Source: Gonapodya sp. JEL0774 (taxonomy: Eukaryota; Monoblepharomycota; Monoblepharidomycetes; Monoblepharidales; Gonapodyaceae). From it: a stretch of 22,758 bases of DNA. How positions within the stretch are numbered: position 1 is the first letter of the stretch; each line of letters starts with the position of its first letter. The DNA lies in assembly GCA_027604505.1 (NCBI GenBank), contig JADIIX010000237.1, positions 1 through 22,758 of the forward strand, written 5' to 3'. Shown here in pieces: positions 10,768 through 20,896 of this stretch. Below the pieces are notes generated by a model that was not told the origin of the DNA, did no database searches, and saw nothing but the letters and a program-made list of their open reading frames with translations. The position numbers and the translations under genes are program-made.

Positions 10768-12489
10768 ATGCAAGCCGCTCAGCAAACCATCGCGCGCGCT
10801 GTCCGAACAAGGGCCGCTCAGGCCGTTGCTCAACGTGGATTCGCCTCTGCTGCCATCGTTGCTCCTAGTGCTCTCCGCGCTGCGACTAGGTCGTCTGCCC
10901 GCCCTGTCGTGTCGGTGAGTTTGGACACCCAGACGGCCGACAAACGGAGCCAAACCATTGATGGTTTAAGGCACGGGCTACAATGAGGCTAAATCGAGAG
11001 ATACGGGTGTTCAGCAATCTCCCTCACTTTCTGTCCCTGGATGTTGACCCGTCTTCCCCCTTTTGCCTGATTTTTGAATCCAGCAACTGCCTGTGCGCGG
11101 TGTTAAGACTTTGGACTTCGCAGGTACCAAGGAAATTGTCTACGAGCGTTCCGATTTCCCCAAGGCGAAACTGCAGCAGATTTTCAAGGACGATGTTTTC
11201 GCTGTTGTGGGATACGGAACCCAGGGACGTGCTCAAGCCCTTAACCTGAGGGACAATGGTTTGAAAGTCATTGTCGGCTTGAGAGAGGGTCCTAGCTACG
11301 AGCTGGCCAAGGAGGATGGATTCGTTCCGGGCGAAACACTCTTCCCAATCGCAGAAGCAGCGCAGAAGGGATCCGTCATCATGTTGGTACTCAGTTTCAT
11401 CTCTGAAGAATAATTCGACTTCCCACCCATCTTTAACCCATTCGTCGATTAAAAGGTACCTTCTATCGGACGCTGGCCAGAAGACTGGGTGGCCCGCCTT
11501 GAAGCCGTTCGTGACTACCGGCAAGACCCTTTACTTCTCCCACGGCTTTTCAGTGGTCTTCCCTGACCAGACTGGTGTTGTTCCCCCCGCGGATGTTGAT
11601 GTGATCCTTGCAGCCCCCAAGGTGCGTTGGTGTTCCCAATATCAAGAACGGTACTTTCTGATTGCAAAGAAACTACCAATCAGGGCTCGGGCACATCGGT
11701 GCGCCGCCTATTCCTGGAGGGCAAGGGCATCAACGGTTCCGTTGCCGTTTGGCAGGTATGTTGTGCACCTCCTACACTTCAGCACAAACCATCGCTCATT
11801 TCGCCTTTTTACAAATATGTAGGACTATTCCGGCAAGGCTCACGAACGTGCCTGCGCCATGGGTGTCGGTATTGGCTGTGGTTACCTCTATGAGACAACC
11901 TTCCAAAAGGAGGTTTACTCTGATCTCACTGGCGAGCGCGGAATTCTGATGGGCGCCATTCAGGGTATGTTCAAGGCCCAGTATGATGTGCTGCGCTCCA
12001 AGGGACACTCCCCGTCTGAGGCGTTCAACGAGACTGTTGAGGAGGCCACACAGTCCCTATATCCCCTCATTGGTGAGAACGGCATGGACTGGATGTACGC
12101 CAACTGCTCCACTACTGCTCAAAGGTGAGAAGAGAATATTTTTGAGGTGACTCGAGTAACCGACTTAAATCGCTCCTGGCTTTTACTAATTTTTTCGAAA
12201 GGGGAGCGTTGGACTGGTGGAAACCGTTCTATGATGCTTCTCTCCCCGTTTTCCAGAAGCTGTACCACTCGGTTGAGACTGGCGAGGAGACTCGCCGCTC
12301 CATTGAATCGAACTCGCGCAAGGACTACAGGCAACAGTTGGACGAGGAGCTGAGACAGATCAGGGACAGTGAAATGTGGCGGTACGTTTCACTGCGTTGA
12401 GGATTCCATTTGACTGTCTCTTATCAGCAATTCGACACAGGGCTGGACAAACTGTTCGAAGCTTGCGCCCTGAGAGGCAATCCAAGTAA
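10768..12489 (+). CDS. ILV5: ketol-acid reductoisomerase, mitochondrial (7 exons, complete)
   Basis: Acetohydroxyacid (ketol-acid) reductoisomerase, the second step of valine and isoleucine synthesis: Mg- and NADPH-dependent alkyl migration and reduction of acetolactate or acetohydroxybutyrate. Exons: 10768-10914, 11084-11382, 11456-11621, 11684-11755, 11823-12124, 12202-12381, 12441-12489. They total 1215 nt and give 404 aa, as expected for fungal ILV5. Residues 1 to about 50 are rich in Ala, Arg, Ser and Gln and lack acidic residues, a mitochondrial targeting peptide. The NADPH Rossmann motif GYGTQGRAQALNLRDNG begins at residue 92. Other conserved blocks are SHGFS, DVILAAPKGSG, the metal-site region DLTGERG, GHSPSEAFNETVEEATQSLY, and NCSTTAQRGALDWW; the tail is LRPERQSK. 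The intron at 11383-11455 has the donor GTTGGT; using it restores the conserved VIMYLLSDAGQ. The gene appears functional. Confidence 0.95.
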
Positions 12490-13115
12490 ACCATCATTGG
12501 ATGTATTAAGTTTGCGATAGATCGGTTTCAGGGCATCTTTTGTTCCTGCTGTAGCTGATCTCCTTCAATACAATTTGCATCTATCTCAGAGTTCACTTTT
12601 TTTGAGAGTTTCTTTGATGGTTCGATGACAATTGTGGAGGATCATTTAAATAATGAAAATCAATCAACGATGTCTCCAAATGGACATGGCGTGCTACATA
12701 ATTCAATTTCAAATTTGCACATGGCAACAATCGCCCTCGAACGACCCCGTAGAAGAGCTATTATACTTATTTGCAATTAAATCGTCAATATTATCAATAC
12801 TTGAAATCGATTACCTTTTTGAAAATGCCAGCACTAGTCAACAACAAAACTGCCCTCTTTTTAACAGTCAGAGGTTGGGAACATCACTCCCATCAAATGT
12901 ACGTAAGAGCGTCTCCCACCAATCGGAACAGACTATTCCTACCACTTCTAGCGGCAGTCAATAGTAAGGAAGTAACATTACCATAATGTGGAAGTCACCA
13001 TTCGAATTAACACTTGAGCGAGAATTCAAGGATGGTGGAAGCCGCAGTCTGGAAATTTCTCAAAATGCACGTGTAAAATCGAGTGGGAAGGTCTTTCTTT
13101 CTCAGGACAGACCGG
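12490..13115. other. AT-rich intergenic region between convergent ILV5 and the kinase
   Basis: Both neighbours end here, so it should contain their 3' UTRs and polyadenylation signals. AATAA/ATTAA-like words occur near 12645-12655 and 12776-12780. Open frames inside it have low-complexity, family-less translations and I do not support any as a gene. Confidence 0.5.
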
Positions 13116-15626
13116 TCACTTCCCCTCCCTTGACAAAATAGCAGCTTCTCTCTTAGCTGCATTACTCGGTGCGGGCAACGCAGCGGCCACCATCCCCGCC
13201 GATGGTTCCCTGGTTGCAATATGTGTATGGCCGTCCTTAATCCGTGGCTTTGGCTGCATCTGCCCCAGTGCCAGTCCCGACGCACCAATCCTTTCCGTTT
13301 CCCCGTCACTCTTCTCCAATGCCTCATCGCCTCTTTCAACTCTATCTTTTACCACGCTCCTAAACCATACTTGTTTTCTCGCCTCGATCACGTTCATTCG
13401 CCGTGCAGGGTCGGGATCCAAGAGGCTCAGTATGAGATTTCGTGGGCCAGGGGGAAGGTGGTCAAGCATTGGGAACCCAGTTGTTATGTCGGGCAAACTC
13501 GTATTGTTCACGGCAGTCGGCGAAGCAGAGGAAGAAACTCGCCGGAGGCATTTGAGGTAGAATGAGTAATTGACATCGCTCGAAGTGGCCGCACGCCAAG
13601 GTATCCGGTTGTAAATCATGGTGAGGTAACTGTTAGTGCAGGCAAAGCGATAGAAGGAATCAACAAAAATCAAGTCGTTTTCCAATCCTCCCAACCAGTA
13701 CCCACATAATCCCACAAGCCCAGGCGTCGACTTTCACCGGATCAAACTCCTTTGCTGTAAACTCTTCTGGTGCAATGTAGGGTTCGGACCCAGCCAATCG
13801 ACGGGACTTGTGCGGTTCAGTTTCCCAGACCGTCCGAAAGACTTCCGCAGAGCCAAAATCGGTAATTTTAAGGACATTGGGAGGTTGGAGCATCTTTTAG
13901 TGGGATAGTTGCGGTATGAGACGGGCAAGTCAGTAAGCGACACTTCATGGAAAGTCACAACCCCCGGTCGAAAATCCAACTGGAGGCGAGACGATCACTC
14001 TCACCCACCAGATTCTCGGGCTTGAGATCTCTATGTGCTACACCAAGTCCGTGCATATATGCTACTCCATTGACCATTTGACACCAGAGGCCATTGGCTT
14101 CCTCAAATTGCAGGCCCCCGCCTTGGATGAGAGCACACAAGTCACCTCCCGTGCAGTATTCAAGAACCTCACACCATGAACCTGTGGTTGTACGGAGGAG
14201 ATCCAGTGTGGAAATGATAGACGGGTGGTGCAGGGAGCTATTGAGCAATTGTGAAAATCGAAACGGAAGTACAAACGCGTAAGGACACGATCTCTTTCCA
14301 AACGCGTGAAAAGTTCGGACAAAGCACCACACGTCTTCACACAGACTGCTTCCCTTTTCATATATCCTGTCTCATTTGTGTGATCCTCAGAAACTCAACG
14401 TACCTCCCGATACAAAATTCACTGGTCACCTTCTTGACGTATTCGCGTTCACTCTCTTCCCTCCTCCGCCTTCGGAACTCTTTCACCGCATAGACTTCGT
14501 CCTTCCCTACCCCTTTGTTCCCGACTGCTTCCTTCGCACTCATCTTGGTTGCACCAGGCCCTCCCACCCCACCACCAGTTACACATCGGCTTCTCACCAA
14601 CCGCACGACACTGGTCGCCCCACGACCAATTATCTCATCACTAACTTCACCCCAGCGCTCAGAGAGGGTTGCTTCAGAGCCAACTCGGCGAAGAGCTGAG
14701 AGGGGATCAGCGGCAATGGCATTGGCCGAAGAGCGACCGGTGGTCGGACCGGGAGAATGAGATCCACGCTGTTGTCCACCTCCGTGACCGTTTGCAGTGG
14801 CAGGTCGACCTGGTGATCTGGCAGTTGATTTGCGGCGGTAACGGTCCTCAACAGTCCGGTGTTCCCGCGAAGTCTCAGATAAGAGATTCAATGCCAAAGT
14901 GGAGGTGGTTGGTGATACAGAAGCAGGCGTGGTGGGAGAGAAGCCAGGTTGAATATCGGGGGTTGCTGGTGCGCCAGGAACTGGTACTCGAGGTTCGCGA
15001 AGTAATGCTGCTCCGCTGCCGGGGGGTAGAGCGGGTATGATGCCAGGCTGAGACGTCCGGCGGGGTGAGGGGGAGGAGAAATAAGAGTCACCGTCAGAGG
15101 ACGAAGGTGAAAGAGATCCGCCCTGCGCAGGCGTGGGGATGACGAGCTTGGGGGTGATTGCGGCAATTGCAGGTGTCGTTGAAGTAGTTGTACTCAAATT
15201 GCTGCTCACGGCACGATGAAAAAGTTTATCCATGATGCTACTGCCACTAGAAGGTCGCCTTTCCTGAACAGACTGAGGATGAACGTGGGCGAGGTCTTCC
15301 GGGTCATTTCCCATGGAGCCATGAGCGAAATTAGAGCCGATGACGTTCGGAGGCACAGTGGAGGTTGGGACGGGCATTGGAGATCCATTTTCATCGTGTA
15401 TATGAAATAGTTTCTGGAGTAATGTGGGCTTGTGAGTTGATGCTCTGCGGATATGAGCGACGGGAGAAGGAGAGATAGGAGAAAACATGGACGTGGGAGA
15501 TACAGGTGAAACAGACGATGTCACAGGGGCGGTTATAGTGGGCTGGGTTGGCGGATGTGGTCCGATCGACGGACTGGGATCCGGCTGTTCCAGAGATTCC
15601 ACCGACGTTAGGGCAGGAGCCGACAT
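13116..15626 (-). CDS. HAL4/HAL5/NPR1-type serine/threonine protein kinase (4 exons, complete)
   Basis: Fungal-specific kinase related to yeast Sat4/Hal4, Hal5, Hrk1 and Npr1, which control plasma-membrane ion and nutrient transporters. Exons in transcript order: 15626-14404, 14237-14009, 13893-13706, 13629-13116. They total 2154 nt and give 717 aa. Residues 1 to about 330 are Pro/Ser/Thr-rich and disordered, as in this family. The kinase domain starts near IIGRGATSVVRLV (glycine loop) and has the catalytic Lys K382 in VYAVKEF, the family signature REESEREYVKKVTSEFCIGS, HRDLKPENL with D478, the DFG motif (D496), SEPYIAPEEF, and ACGIIYLTMIYNRIPWRAAT. It ends with LDPDPARRM and is followed by a charged tail. 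The splice sites were chosen because they restore these motifs. The best functional guess is regulation of potassium or amino-acid transporters; the exact orthologue is not resolvable here. Confidence 0.9.
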
Positions 15627-17098
15627 GCTTAAAATTGCCCAGGGCGAGGTTTAGGAGGTGGAATATCGGGATTTGGCGTGCTCGGGGTGGAAGTTCCTTC
15701 CTTGGCACACTTTGGCAGAGTCTGAATCGAGCGCTGTAGCGCGATTAATATAACAGATAAAACTGGAAGACGAACTTCTTCAACCAGTCGGCCTCTACAA
15801 TACCTTGATTGAAATTGGAAAGGTGAGTCTGCACGGAAAGTGTCTCCCCAATGCAAACTCCGCCACTCCAACTTATGAAGTTAGTTGAGGTGAGCCGATG
15901 AGTATGAAACAAAACTGTATGAACGTTCAGAGAAGTCACAACGTTGTCACTGTGTGCCGTCGCTCTGCTTCGTTCCCTGTTTTTGACTTCCATTCACTGA
16001 CTGCAAAGGGCCAGGCACACAAAATCAACGAGTGCGCCAGACCCAGCAAGGCCAACTTACTATCCATTATCACTGTTACTAGCGGCAAGTTTTTTCTTCT
16101 CCCAGTATTCCTGTCTTTAACAATGACGTCTACTGTTGATGGTTCCATCATAACCTTAGTTACTGGTGTACTGAAAATATATGGGAGTCAAACTATGTGG
16201 AGAATGAACGAAACGGTGCACTGATATTTTGGGTGTAAGGCTTTGGTCGACCAAAGATCAGCGAAGAGCCTTGCAAGTGGCGAAGGGCATCGGAAGCCCG
16301 GATGTGTATTTGTAGGCTGTATAGACCATAAATGAAGCTCCACCTCTCAGAAAATAATCCTCTTTATTGAGCTCGAAACGCCAGCGGCATGTCATGGGAT
16401 AAAAAGGAATCAGTCGGAGTTTGGGGGTTCATGGATTCGAACCCAGACCGAACATGTGTGTACCTGATCCCACGATTAGTGTTGATATCCCGAAATTTCT
16501 CATTTTCATATCTGAGTTTACATTTAGCTCCGCGTTTGAATCGGATAAGAGAAAGCGCAACATTTTAGTTTCAGACGCGAAGAGCCATAGGGTTGTGGGA
16601 TCCTGGGGGTCAGAGAGGCTGTATAATAAATATTCAAACCCTTGTACCGGGGGACACCAAATACTAGACAAAAAAGCAAACTGAGGGGTGACAAAAAGGA
16701 CGGCAGAACAAACTATTTTTATTAGAGGATTGATCTTTCACTCGGGAAACGTCTCAAGAGAGTCCCCACGAGCAAAAGTGTGCCTGTTGAAAGTGATTGC
16801 GTGTCCTTGACTAACCTTCATCTGTGCAAACAAACCAAACACCCAGAAGGGCAAACAAGAATCTATTTGTTGTTGTGGTACTAGTTCTACGTTCTTCTGG
16901 CCCGCTCTACACCCCGGGTGTTGTGTCACACAACATCACCTAACTTCAGGAAATTCTCTTCTCACCCCTGACACCCTTTAATTGGCAAGCACTACAGGGA
17001 CCACAGAAGAACATCCACATCAACAATTTCTTTGCTCTTCTGGTTTTCTTTCGCCTTTGAGCTCTCTGAGAATTCGCCAGTAAACAAACCTTGAAATA
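15627..17098. other. 1.5-kb stretch without a supportable gene
   Basis: The part next to 15627 should hold the kinase 5' UTR and promoter; the immediate upstream sequence is C/T-rich on the minus strand. Frames of 60-110 codons (for example plus 15898-16224) have no family features. A perfect 17-nt palindrome (tgttgtgtcacacaaca) lies at 16919-16935, and the sequence from 16940 to 17098 is rich in C/T and TTC runs, like a fungal promoter or LTR interior leading into the broken frame at 17099. Confidence 0.5.
16919..16935. repeat. 17-nt perfect palindrome, possible LTR-end or regulator site
   Basis: Eight bases (tgttgtgt) are followed by one central C and their exact reverse complement. It starts with TG and ends with CA, as retrotransposon LTR ends do, and sits 165 nt upstream of a decayed reading frame. 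Its role is unknown. Confidence 0.4.
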
Positions 17099-17972
17099 AT
17101 GGTTAGAGACAAGAGAGCAAGTGTCGAAACTCAAATGGAACAAGATGAGTTGTTTAAGTTGTTGAGAGGTCTTGAAGAGGAAGAGATGAAGGACTGGGTC
17201 TTACCCATGTCAGAGGTAGTGAAGATGCACCGCCTGGGGGATTGATGCCTGCAGGAGCACCAACAGGGAGAATTTAAGAGATCCACTACAGGAAAGCGCT
17301 GATTCAGCCTTTCGCCTGGAGGTTGACAAAGGAGATGACACATCTCAACGCATGAGTTCATGCATATGAAAACTGGTACAGGCGATACCCTGATGGTTAC
17401 AAGGTATTGATGTTGATGCAGTGGATTGACCCAAGGGATCAAGCTGTACTGTTACCGAAGATTCTTGCAAAGGAATTGTTCAAGGTTTGCAATTGGAGTG
17501 GATTGAAGCATGATCTATGGAACATGTTTGTTAGGAAGGAGAAAACGTCTGAGGAGTATACAAAGTAGTGGGTTGAGTTGTTGAAGAGACGTGATTGAAC
17601 AGCGTCGTTGAAGGAGTGGTTTGATGAAGTCCGTCATAAGGTACACAAGCTGATCGTGGAGGATGTGATTACAAGGATAAGCACTAAGTTACAAAGTCTT
17701 GAAGCTCTTGATTGCGAAGAGCAATGGATGGCTATGATGGGGGCGAATGTGCTCAGAACTCCAATTGAGTAGTTATCGATTGCAGATTTTTTCAAAGTTG
17801 TTCCAGAGGCGTAGGCGTGTGGGGATCTCAAGGAGATCAACCCAAAGGTTGTCGCCATCCTCAAGTCTAGCACTTCGGAGAAGAAAGTCCTGTTGTTTGA
17901 GGAGACAAAAGGTCAATATCATGACCTTGTCAATGCTGCTATCATGTCAATCCCAAAGGGGATCATGTTGGA
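17099..17972 (+). pseudogene. decayed reading frame, unrecognised, with several stop codons
   Basis: An ATG at 17099 opens a 50-codon Lys/Glu-rich frame (begins MVRDKRASVETQ) that stops with TGA at 17243. From about 17270 another frame can be followed to about 17972 with recognisable protein-like composition (for example QPFAWRLTKEMTHLNA, AYENWYRRYPDGYK, MQWIDPRDQAVLLPK, LKEWFDEVRHKVHKL), interrupted by at least five in-frame TGA/TAG codons. The plus strand here is strikingly poor in C and rich in G/T/A. I do not recognise the family. Its position directly before a dead copia element and the lack of introns suggest an old transposon Gag or captured gene. It cannot make a full protein now. Confidence 0.55.
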
Positions 17973-17981
17973 TATAAGTGA

Positions 17982-18094
17982 TGTTGTGTGTGTGTGTACT
18001 ATATATTTGTATGATAGACTGTCACACATAGATGAGTGGGCTGGCGTGTAATATACTAAGTTGTCTACACAAGAAACATACCTGTATTCTGACA
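17982..18094 (+). repeat. putative short 5' LTR of the copia remnant
   Basis: A 113-nt segment begins TGTTGTG and ends CTGACA (TGT...ACA ends) and is followed at once by a primer-binding site. It contains a (GT)n run near 17984-17998 and a TATA-like actatatatttgt stretch. No second copy is found in the window, so the LTR call rests on its ends and the adjacent PBS. Confidence 0.45.
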
Positions 18095-18108
18095 GGTTAT
18101 GAGCCTGG
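18095..18108 (+). other. primer-binding site, initiator tRNA-Met anticodon region
   Basis: The sequence ggttatgagcctgg is nearly complementary to the anticodon stem-loop of fungal initiator tRNA-Met (GGGCUCAUAACC core; one mismatch over 12). Copia-type elements are known to prime from a cleaved half of this tRNA rather than its 3' end. It directly abuts the putative LTR end. Confidence 0.55.
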
Positions 18109-18242
18109 AGTAATCAGGATTACTCCAATTGGAATACAGGAACAGACAGCCAAGTCCATTCAGTTGATTTCCCCTGTTTATCACCTCGCCACTGCAACTT
18201 CACTCTCAAACCCTCACATCCAACACCTGTCAATCGAACTCA

Positions 18243-19170
18243 ATGGCCACAGACATCAAACCAGTGGACATTTGGAAAGCCCTGAAGGCTTCTATGCCGG
18301 GAAAAAGGTGGAAAGTGGAGATTAAACTGGGATTACACCTCCACGAGCTGGAGAATCACACTTTAGGCTAAAAAACGGCTACAGGACGTATTGTCAACAT
18401 TATGAAGGTGCCAAGCACAGCCTCAGTCTCCGGGGGAGGAGCATTGTTGTCATGATCAGCAGGGGACAGTGTAGTGGCCACCTACAAGCCAGCCTTGCCC
18501 AAAACGCTGAAAATCAACAGAACAGTCCACACTGCCCTCCTCATCACCATTGACCAATTGATTCACAATCAAATGCTCGATTCAGTGATAGATGAGACAG
18601 CGATGGAACTGTGGAAATGGATGGAAGCAAAATTCATGGTCTTCAGTGTTGGGGAGACAAAGAATGCCATGGAGGAATGGCAGAGGGTCACGGCGACAGA
18701 AAAGTCTCCTGATGAATACAATCTGGAGTGGTGAACACCATGATGCGTACAAGGCTATGGGATGAACACAAGACGCCAAAACAATTGCCCATAACTACCT
18801 CAAGGGAATTCGGGGTGACTACCTCCCAGTTTTCAGCAAATTCATTTTCAATTCAGCCATCAACGTCAATGAAAATCCACGAGACCGCAACAAATTTTGA
18901 CGCAATGGTGAACTCTGCATGAGAGAACAACAAAACAAAGCAGGCGAGAACTGCAAATTCGAGCTGTGCCAGTCCCCCCACCTGTTGGAGTTGTGGAAAG
19001 ATGGGCCACATTTCTGTCAGATTCTGTGTGCCACTTGGTACCTGCAGTGACCTGGAACATAAGTCACCAGAATGGCCCCAGAAACCCCCATCAAAGAGCT
19101 CAAAACCAAGTGTCAATGTGGTGGAGACAGGCAAAAAGGGCACAAACAAACCCAAAAGAAGATAGATGGA
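18243..19170 (+). pseudogene. copia-type Gag remnant (UBN2-like) with zinc-knuckle-like cluster
   Basis: The frame from ATG 18243 starts MATDIKPVDIWKALKASMPG and is broken by TAA at 18369 and TGA at 18453. It continues in the same frame through TALLITIDQLIHNQMLDSV and ELWKWMEAKF, the typical copia Gag (UBN2) pattern, to TGA at 18732. After frameshifts a cysteine cluster occurs at about 18983 (CWSCGKMGHISVRFC). It resembles the C-x2-C-x4-H-x4-C Gag knuckle but has one extra residue before the last Cys. A Lys-rich tail follows to a TAG near 19165. Confidence 0.65.
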
Positions 19171-19403
19171 GGTTCCTGTGAATGCTAACATTGTATTTGA
19201 GTACCTGAATACAGTTGATATCCACTACACTTTCGCAATGAATGTTCAGAATAAGGCATGCAACTGAAAGTCTGAGGTAAACCCTCGGCCAGTACGCTCC
19301 ACAACAACTCCCTTTGTGGGAGTGGGACTGGAGTGCTGAAGCGGGACACCCTTTGTCTCCATCATTGGAGACCACTCATACTGCCCCACATGAGTGAGGT
19401 GAA

Positions 19404-19984
19404 ATGAAGATATGTGACAACTCAAATATTGTTTTGAATCCCAAGAATTATATTAATGAAGCGTCTGTGTTCAGTTTCAACACACTTGGTGACAATGAAA
19501 TCTCATCTCGGTCTCTGAATCTACAAGTTCATGTCAATACAGCAGCTTCACACTCTATATGCCTGAGTTGGGATTTTCTTACAAATTTCAGACCTGAACG
19601 TATTGAAATTGGTCTTGCAGACATTGACACCATGTCCATTGCAGGTACTCTTACAGTTTTATTTCACGGATCAAATTCTGTGACCTCACGTACAATTCCT
19701 GGCATGTTGTAGAACCCAGGCAATCGTTTTGTTTTATTATCTGGGGGCAGTTTCCAGAATGCTGGAATAGCCATATGGGCACCAGCAAATTCGAATCTTC
19801 TTGAATTATGCAACTCTTCCGGAGAAGTTATCTGTCGAAGATCCGGTGTTGGACTCAGTCTTCATCAGATGCCAATTTCGGTTGACCGTATCAAGACTGA
19901 AATTCCTCAAGCATTTTTATTGCACAAATTGAATTTGGATTTTGCTCTGAGTCACCTTTGTCTCAGTCATCTGAATCCTTTGAT
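19404..19984 (+). pseudogene. copia-type protease and pre-integrase remnant
   Basis: Translation includes VNTAASHSICLSW, where the aspartic protease motif D-T/S-G-A-S-H would be expected. The catalytic Asp is Asn and the Gly is Ala (AAT at 19536), so the protease is inactive. The frame stops with TAG at 19710 (after RTIPGML), then can be followed to SHLCLSHLNPL near 19975, which corresponds to the RLGHLN-type pre-integrase motif. The next polyprotein domains are absent. Confidence 0.6.
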
Positions 19985-20086
19985 TAGGACGAAGAGAAGG
20001 GGGTCATGCGAGCTGCTCGGCAAAGGTTGCCGGGCCCCACTCGGGTCGGGGAAAACTCACAAAGAGGGGTGAGTCGATGGTTTGTA

Positions 20087-20115
20087 TTTTGCGACACACA
20101 AAGTGTGTGGCAAAA
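20087..20115. repeat. 13-bp hairpin, one mismatch, AAA loop
   Basis: ttttgcgacacac is followed by aaa and its near-perfect reverse complement gtgtgtggcaaaa. Another perfect 7-bp hairpin (tgtgcac / gtgcaca) follows at 20125-20144, and a smaller one (cggcaa / ttgccg) precedes at 20018-20032. Confidence 0.7.
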
Positions 20116-20475
20116 TCGCGGTTGTGTGCACGGCCCGGTGCACATAGTGAAAAACAATAGAGACCTCCCCACTCGGTCATTTATCCCGACTGGGCCCCAC
20201 TTTCGACACCCTCCAGCACGGTAAGTCCGCGCTGCCTTCCATGGCGATCGCAATCGCCTGGTTGGCGGGGGGTGCCGTTCCCTCTCTCCCCCTCCAGGGC
20301 TCCTGCCACCTACCCACATCCATCGGTCGCCGGGACGCCCTCCGGACATGGATTCCCCCGCTGGGGGCACGGATTCGTGTTCACTTAGGTATGTTGTCGC
20401 CGCGCAGTCCTCCGGATTCAATTTTACTGACTGGATCGACGATCGACGACGCTCTTCGACGCCGTCGATTTTCGA

Positions 20476-20528
20476 CTCGTGACCCCATCCGGTCACGAGG
20501 CTGCGCGGTAGCGGCTTATCGCCGCTAC
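20476..20528. repeat. two perfect hairpins in tandem (9 bp and 8 bp)
   Basis: ctcgtgacc / ggtcacgag (20476-20499, 6-nt loop) and gtagcggc / gccgctac (20508-20528, loop ttatc). Both stems are perfect and only eight nucleotides separate them. Confidence 0.75.
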
Positions 20529-20598
20529 AGCACAATGCCACATACCTACGGTGTGTGTGGGACGTGGCAAATTCCCGCCATCGTCCCCTTGGGGCAGA

Positions 20599-20624
20599 GG
20601 GGCAGTGGCTATCGCCACTGCCCC
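20599..20624. repeat. perfect 11-bp hairpin with TATC loop
   Basis: ggggcagtggc pairs exactly with gccactgcccc across the loop tatc. The apex (ggc-tatc-gcc) closely resembles that of the hairpin at 20508-20528 (ggc-ttatc-gcc), though the lower stems differ. Confidence 0.8.
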
Positions 20625-20838
20625 GGAACGGCCTTTCCTTTGCAAGGATCAGCCACTCCGCACGCCCCCACACCCCACCCCCGGACCATCGCTCATTAGA
20701 GCTTTGGTCCGAGGGCACGCTCGTTGGGCCATCGGCCTCTCGAGCACCTGTTCGACCGTCACCCCCCGAGGTGTTACGGGTCGCTCAGGACCCCGCTCAG
20801 CCCTCCGGGGCTAGCGCGGGAGGGTTCAGCCCCACCCC

Positions 20839-20896
20839 CACACCTTTTGGTGTGCGGCTGGGGGGTTCCCTGGGCCGCTCGCGCCTCTGGCGCGAG
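20839..20896. repeat. two further perfect hairpins (6 bp and 8 bp)
   Basis: cacacc / ggtgtg with a TTTT loop (20839-20854, with a possible outer cagcc/ggctg extension) and ctcgcgcc / ggcgcgag with a TCT loop (20878-20896). They lie in the same GC-rich block. Confidence 0.7.

Larger units (their letters stand above)
17982..19984 (+). mobile_element. degenerate, truncated Ty1/copia LTR retrotransposon
   Basis: Order of parts: putative LTR, tRNA-Met PBS, Gag from ATG 18243, cysteine cluster at about 18983, protease remnant at about 19430-19720, pre-integrase stub to about 19984. That is the order of a Ty1/copia Gag-Pol. Integrase core, reverse transcriptase and RNase H are missing: the similarity stops where GC-rich sequence begins at about 19,985. 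Frames change several times and stops interrupt every domain, so the element is dead. No 3' LTR or target-site duplication can be identified. Confidence 0.7.

Noticed and set aside
12653-12986. Overlapping plus-strand frames after ILV5
   Set aside because: AT-rich chance frames in the ILV5 3' region with no motif.
14376-15040. Several 60-120-codon plus-strand frames opposite the kinase exon 1
   Set aside because: They are antisense shadows of a Pro/Ser-rich coding exon whose own frame carries clear kinase motifs.
15898-16224. 108-codon plus-strand frame upstream of the kinase
   Set aside because: No family resemblance, no splice structure, and it overlaps the expected kinase promoter.
16415-16500. 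tRNA-like B-box (ggttcgaatcc) on the minus strand near 16433-16443
   Set aside because: The T-stem does not pair, no matching acceptor stem or D-arm lies at the right distance and no A-box is convincing, so neither a tRNA nor a tRNA-derived SINE can be supported.
19984-20718. 244-codon minus-strand frame in the GC-rich region
   Set aside because: Arg/Gly/Pro/Ser-rich translation without motifs; stops are rare in such GC-rich DNA, the frame covers the hairpins, and it overlaps equally long plus-strand frames.
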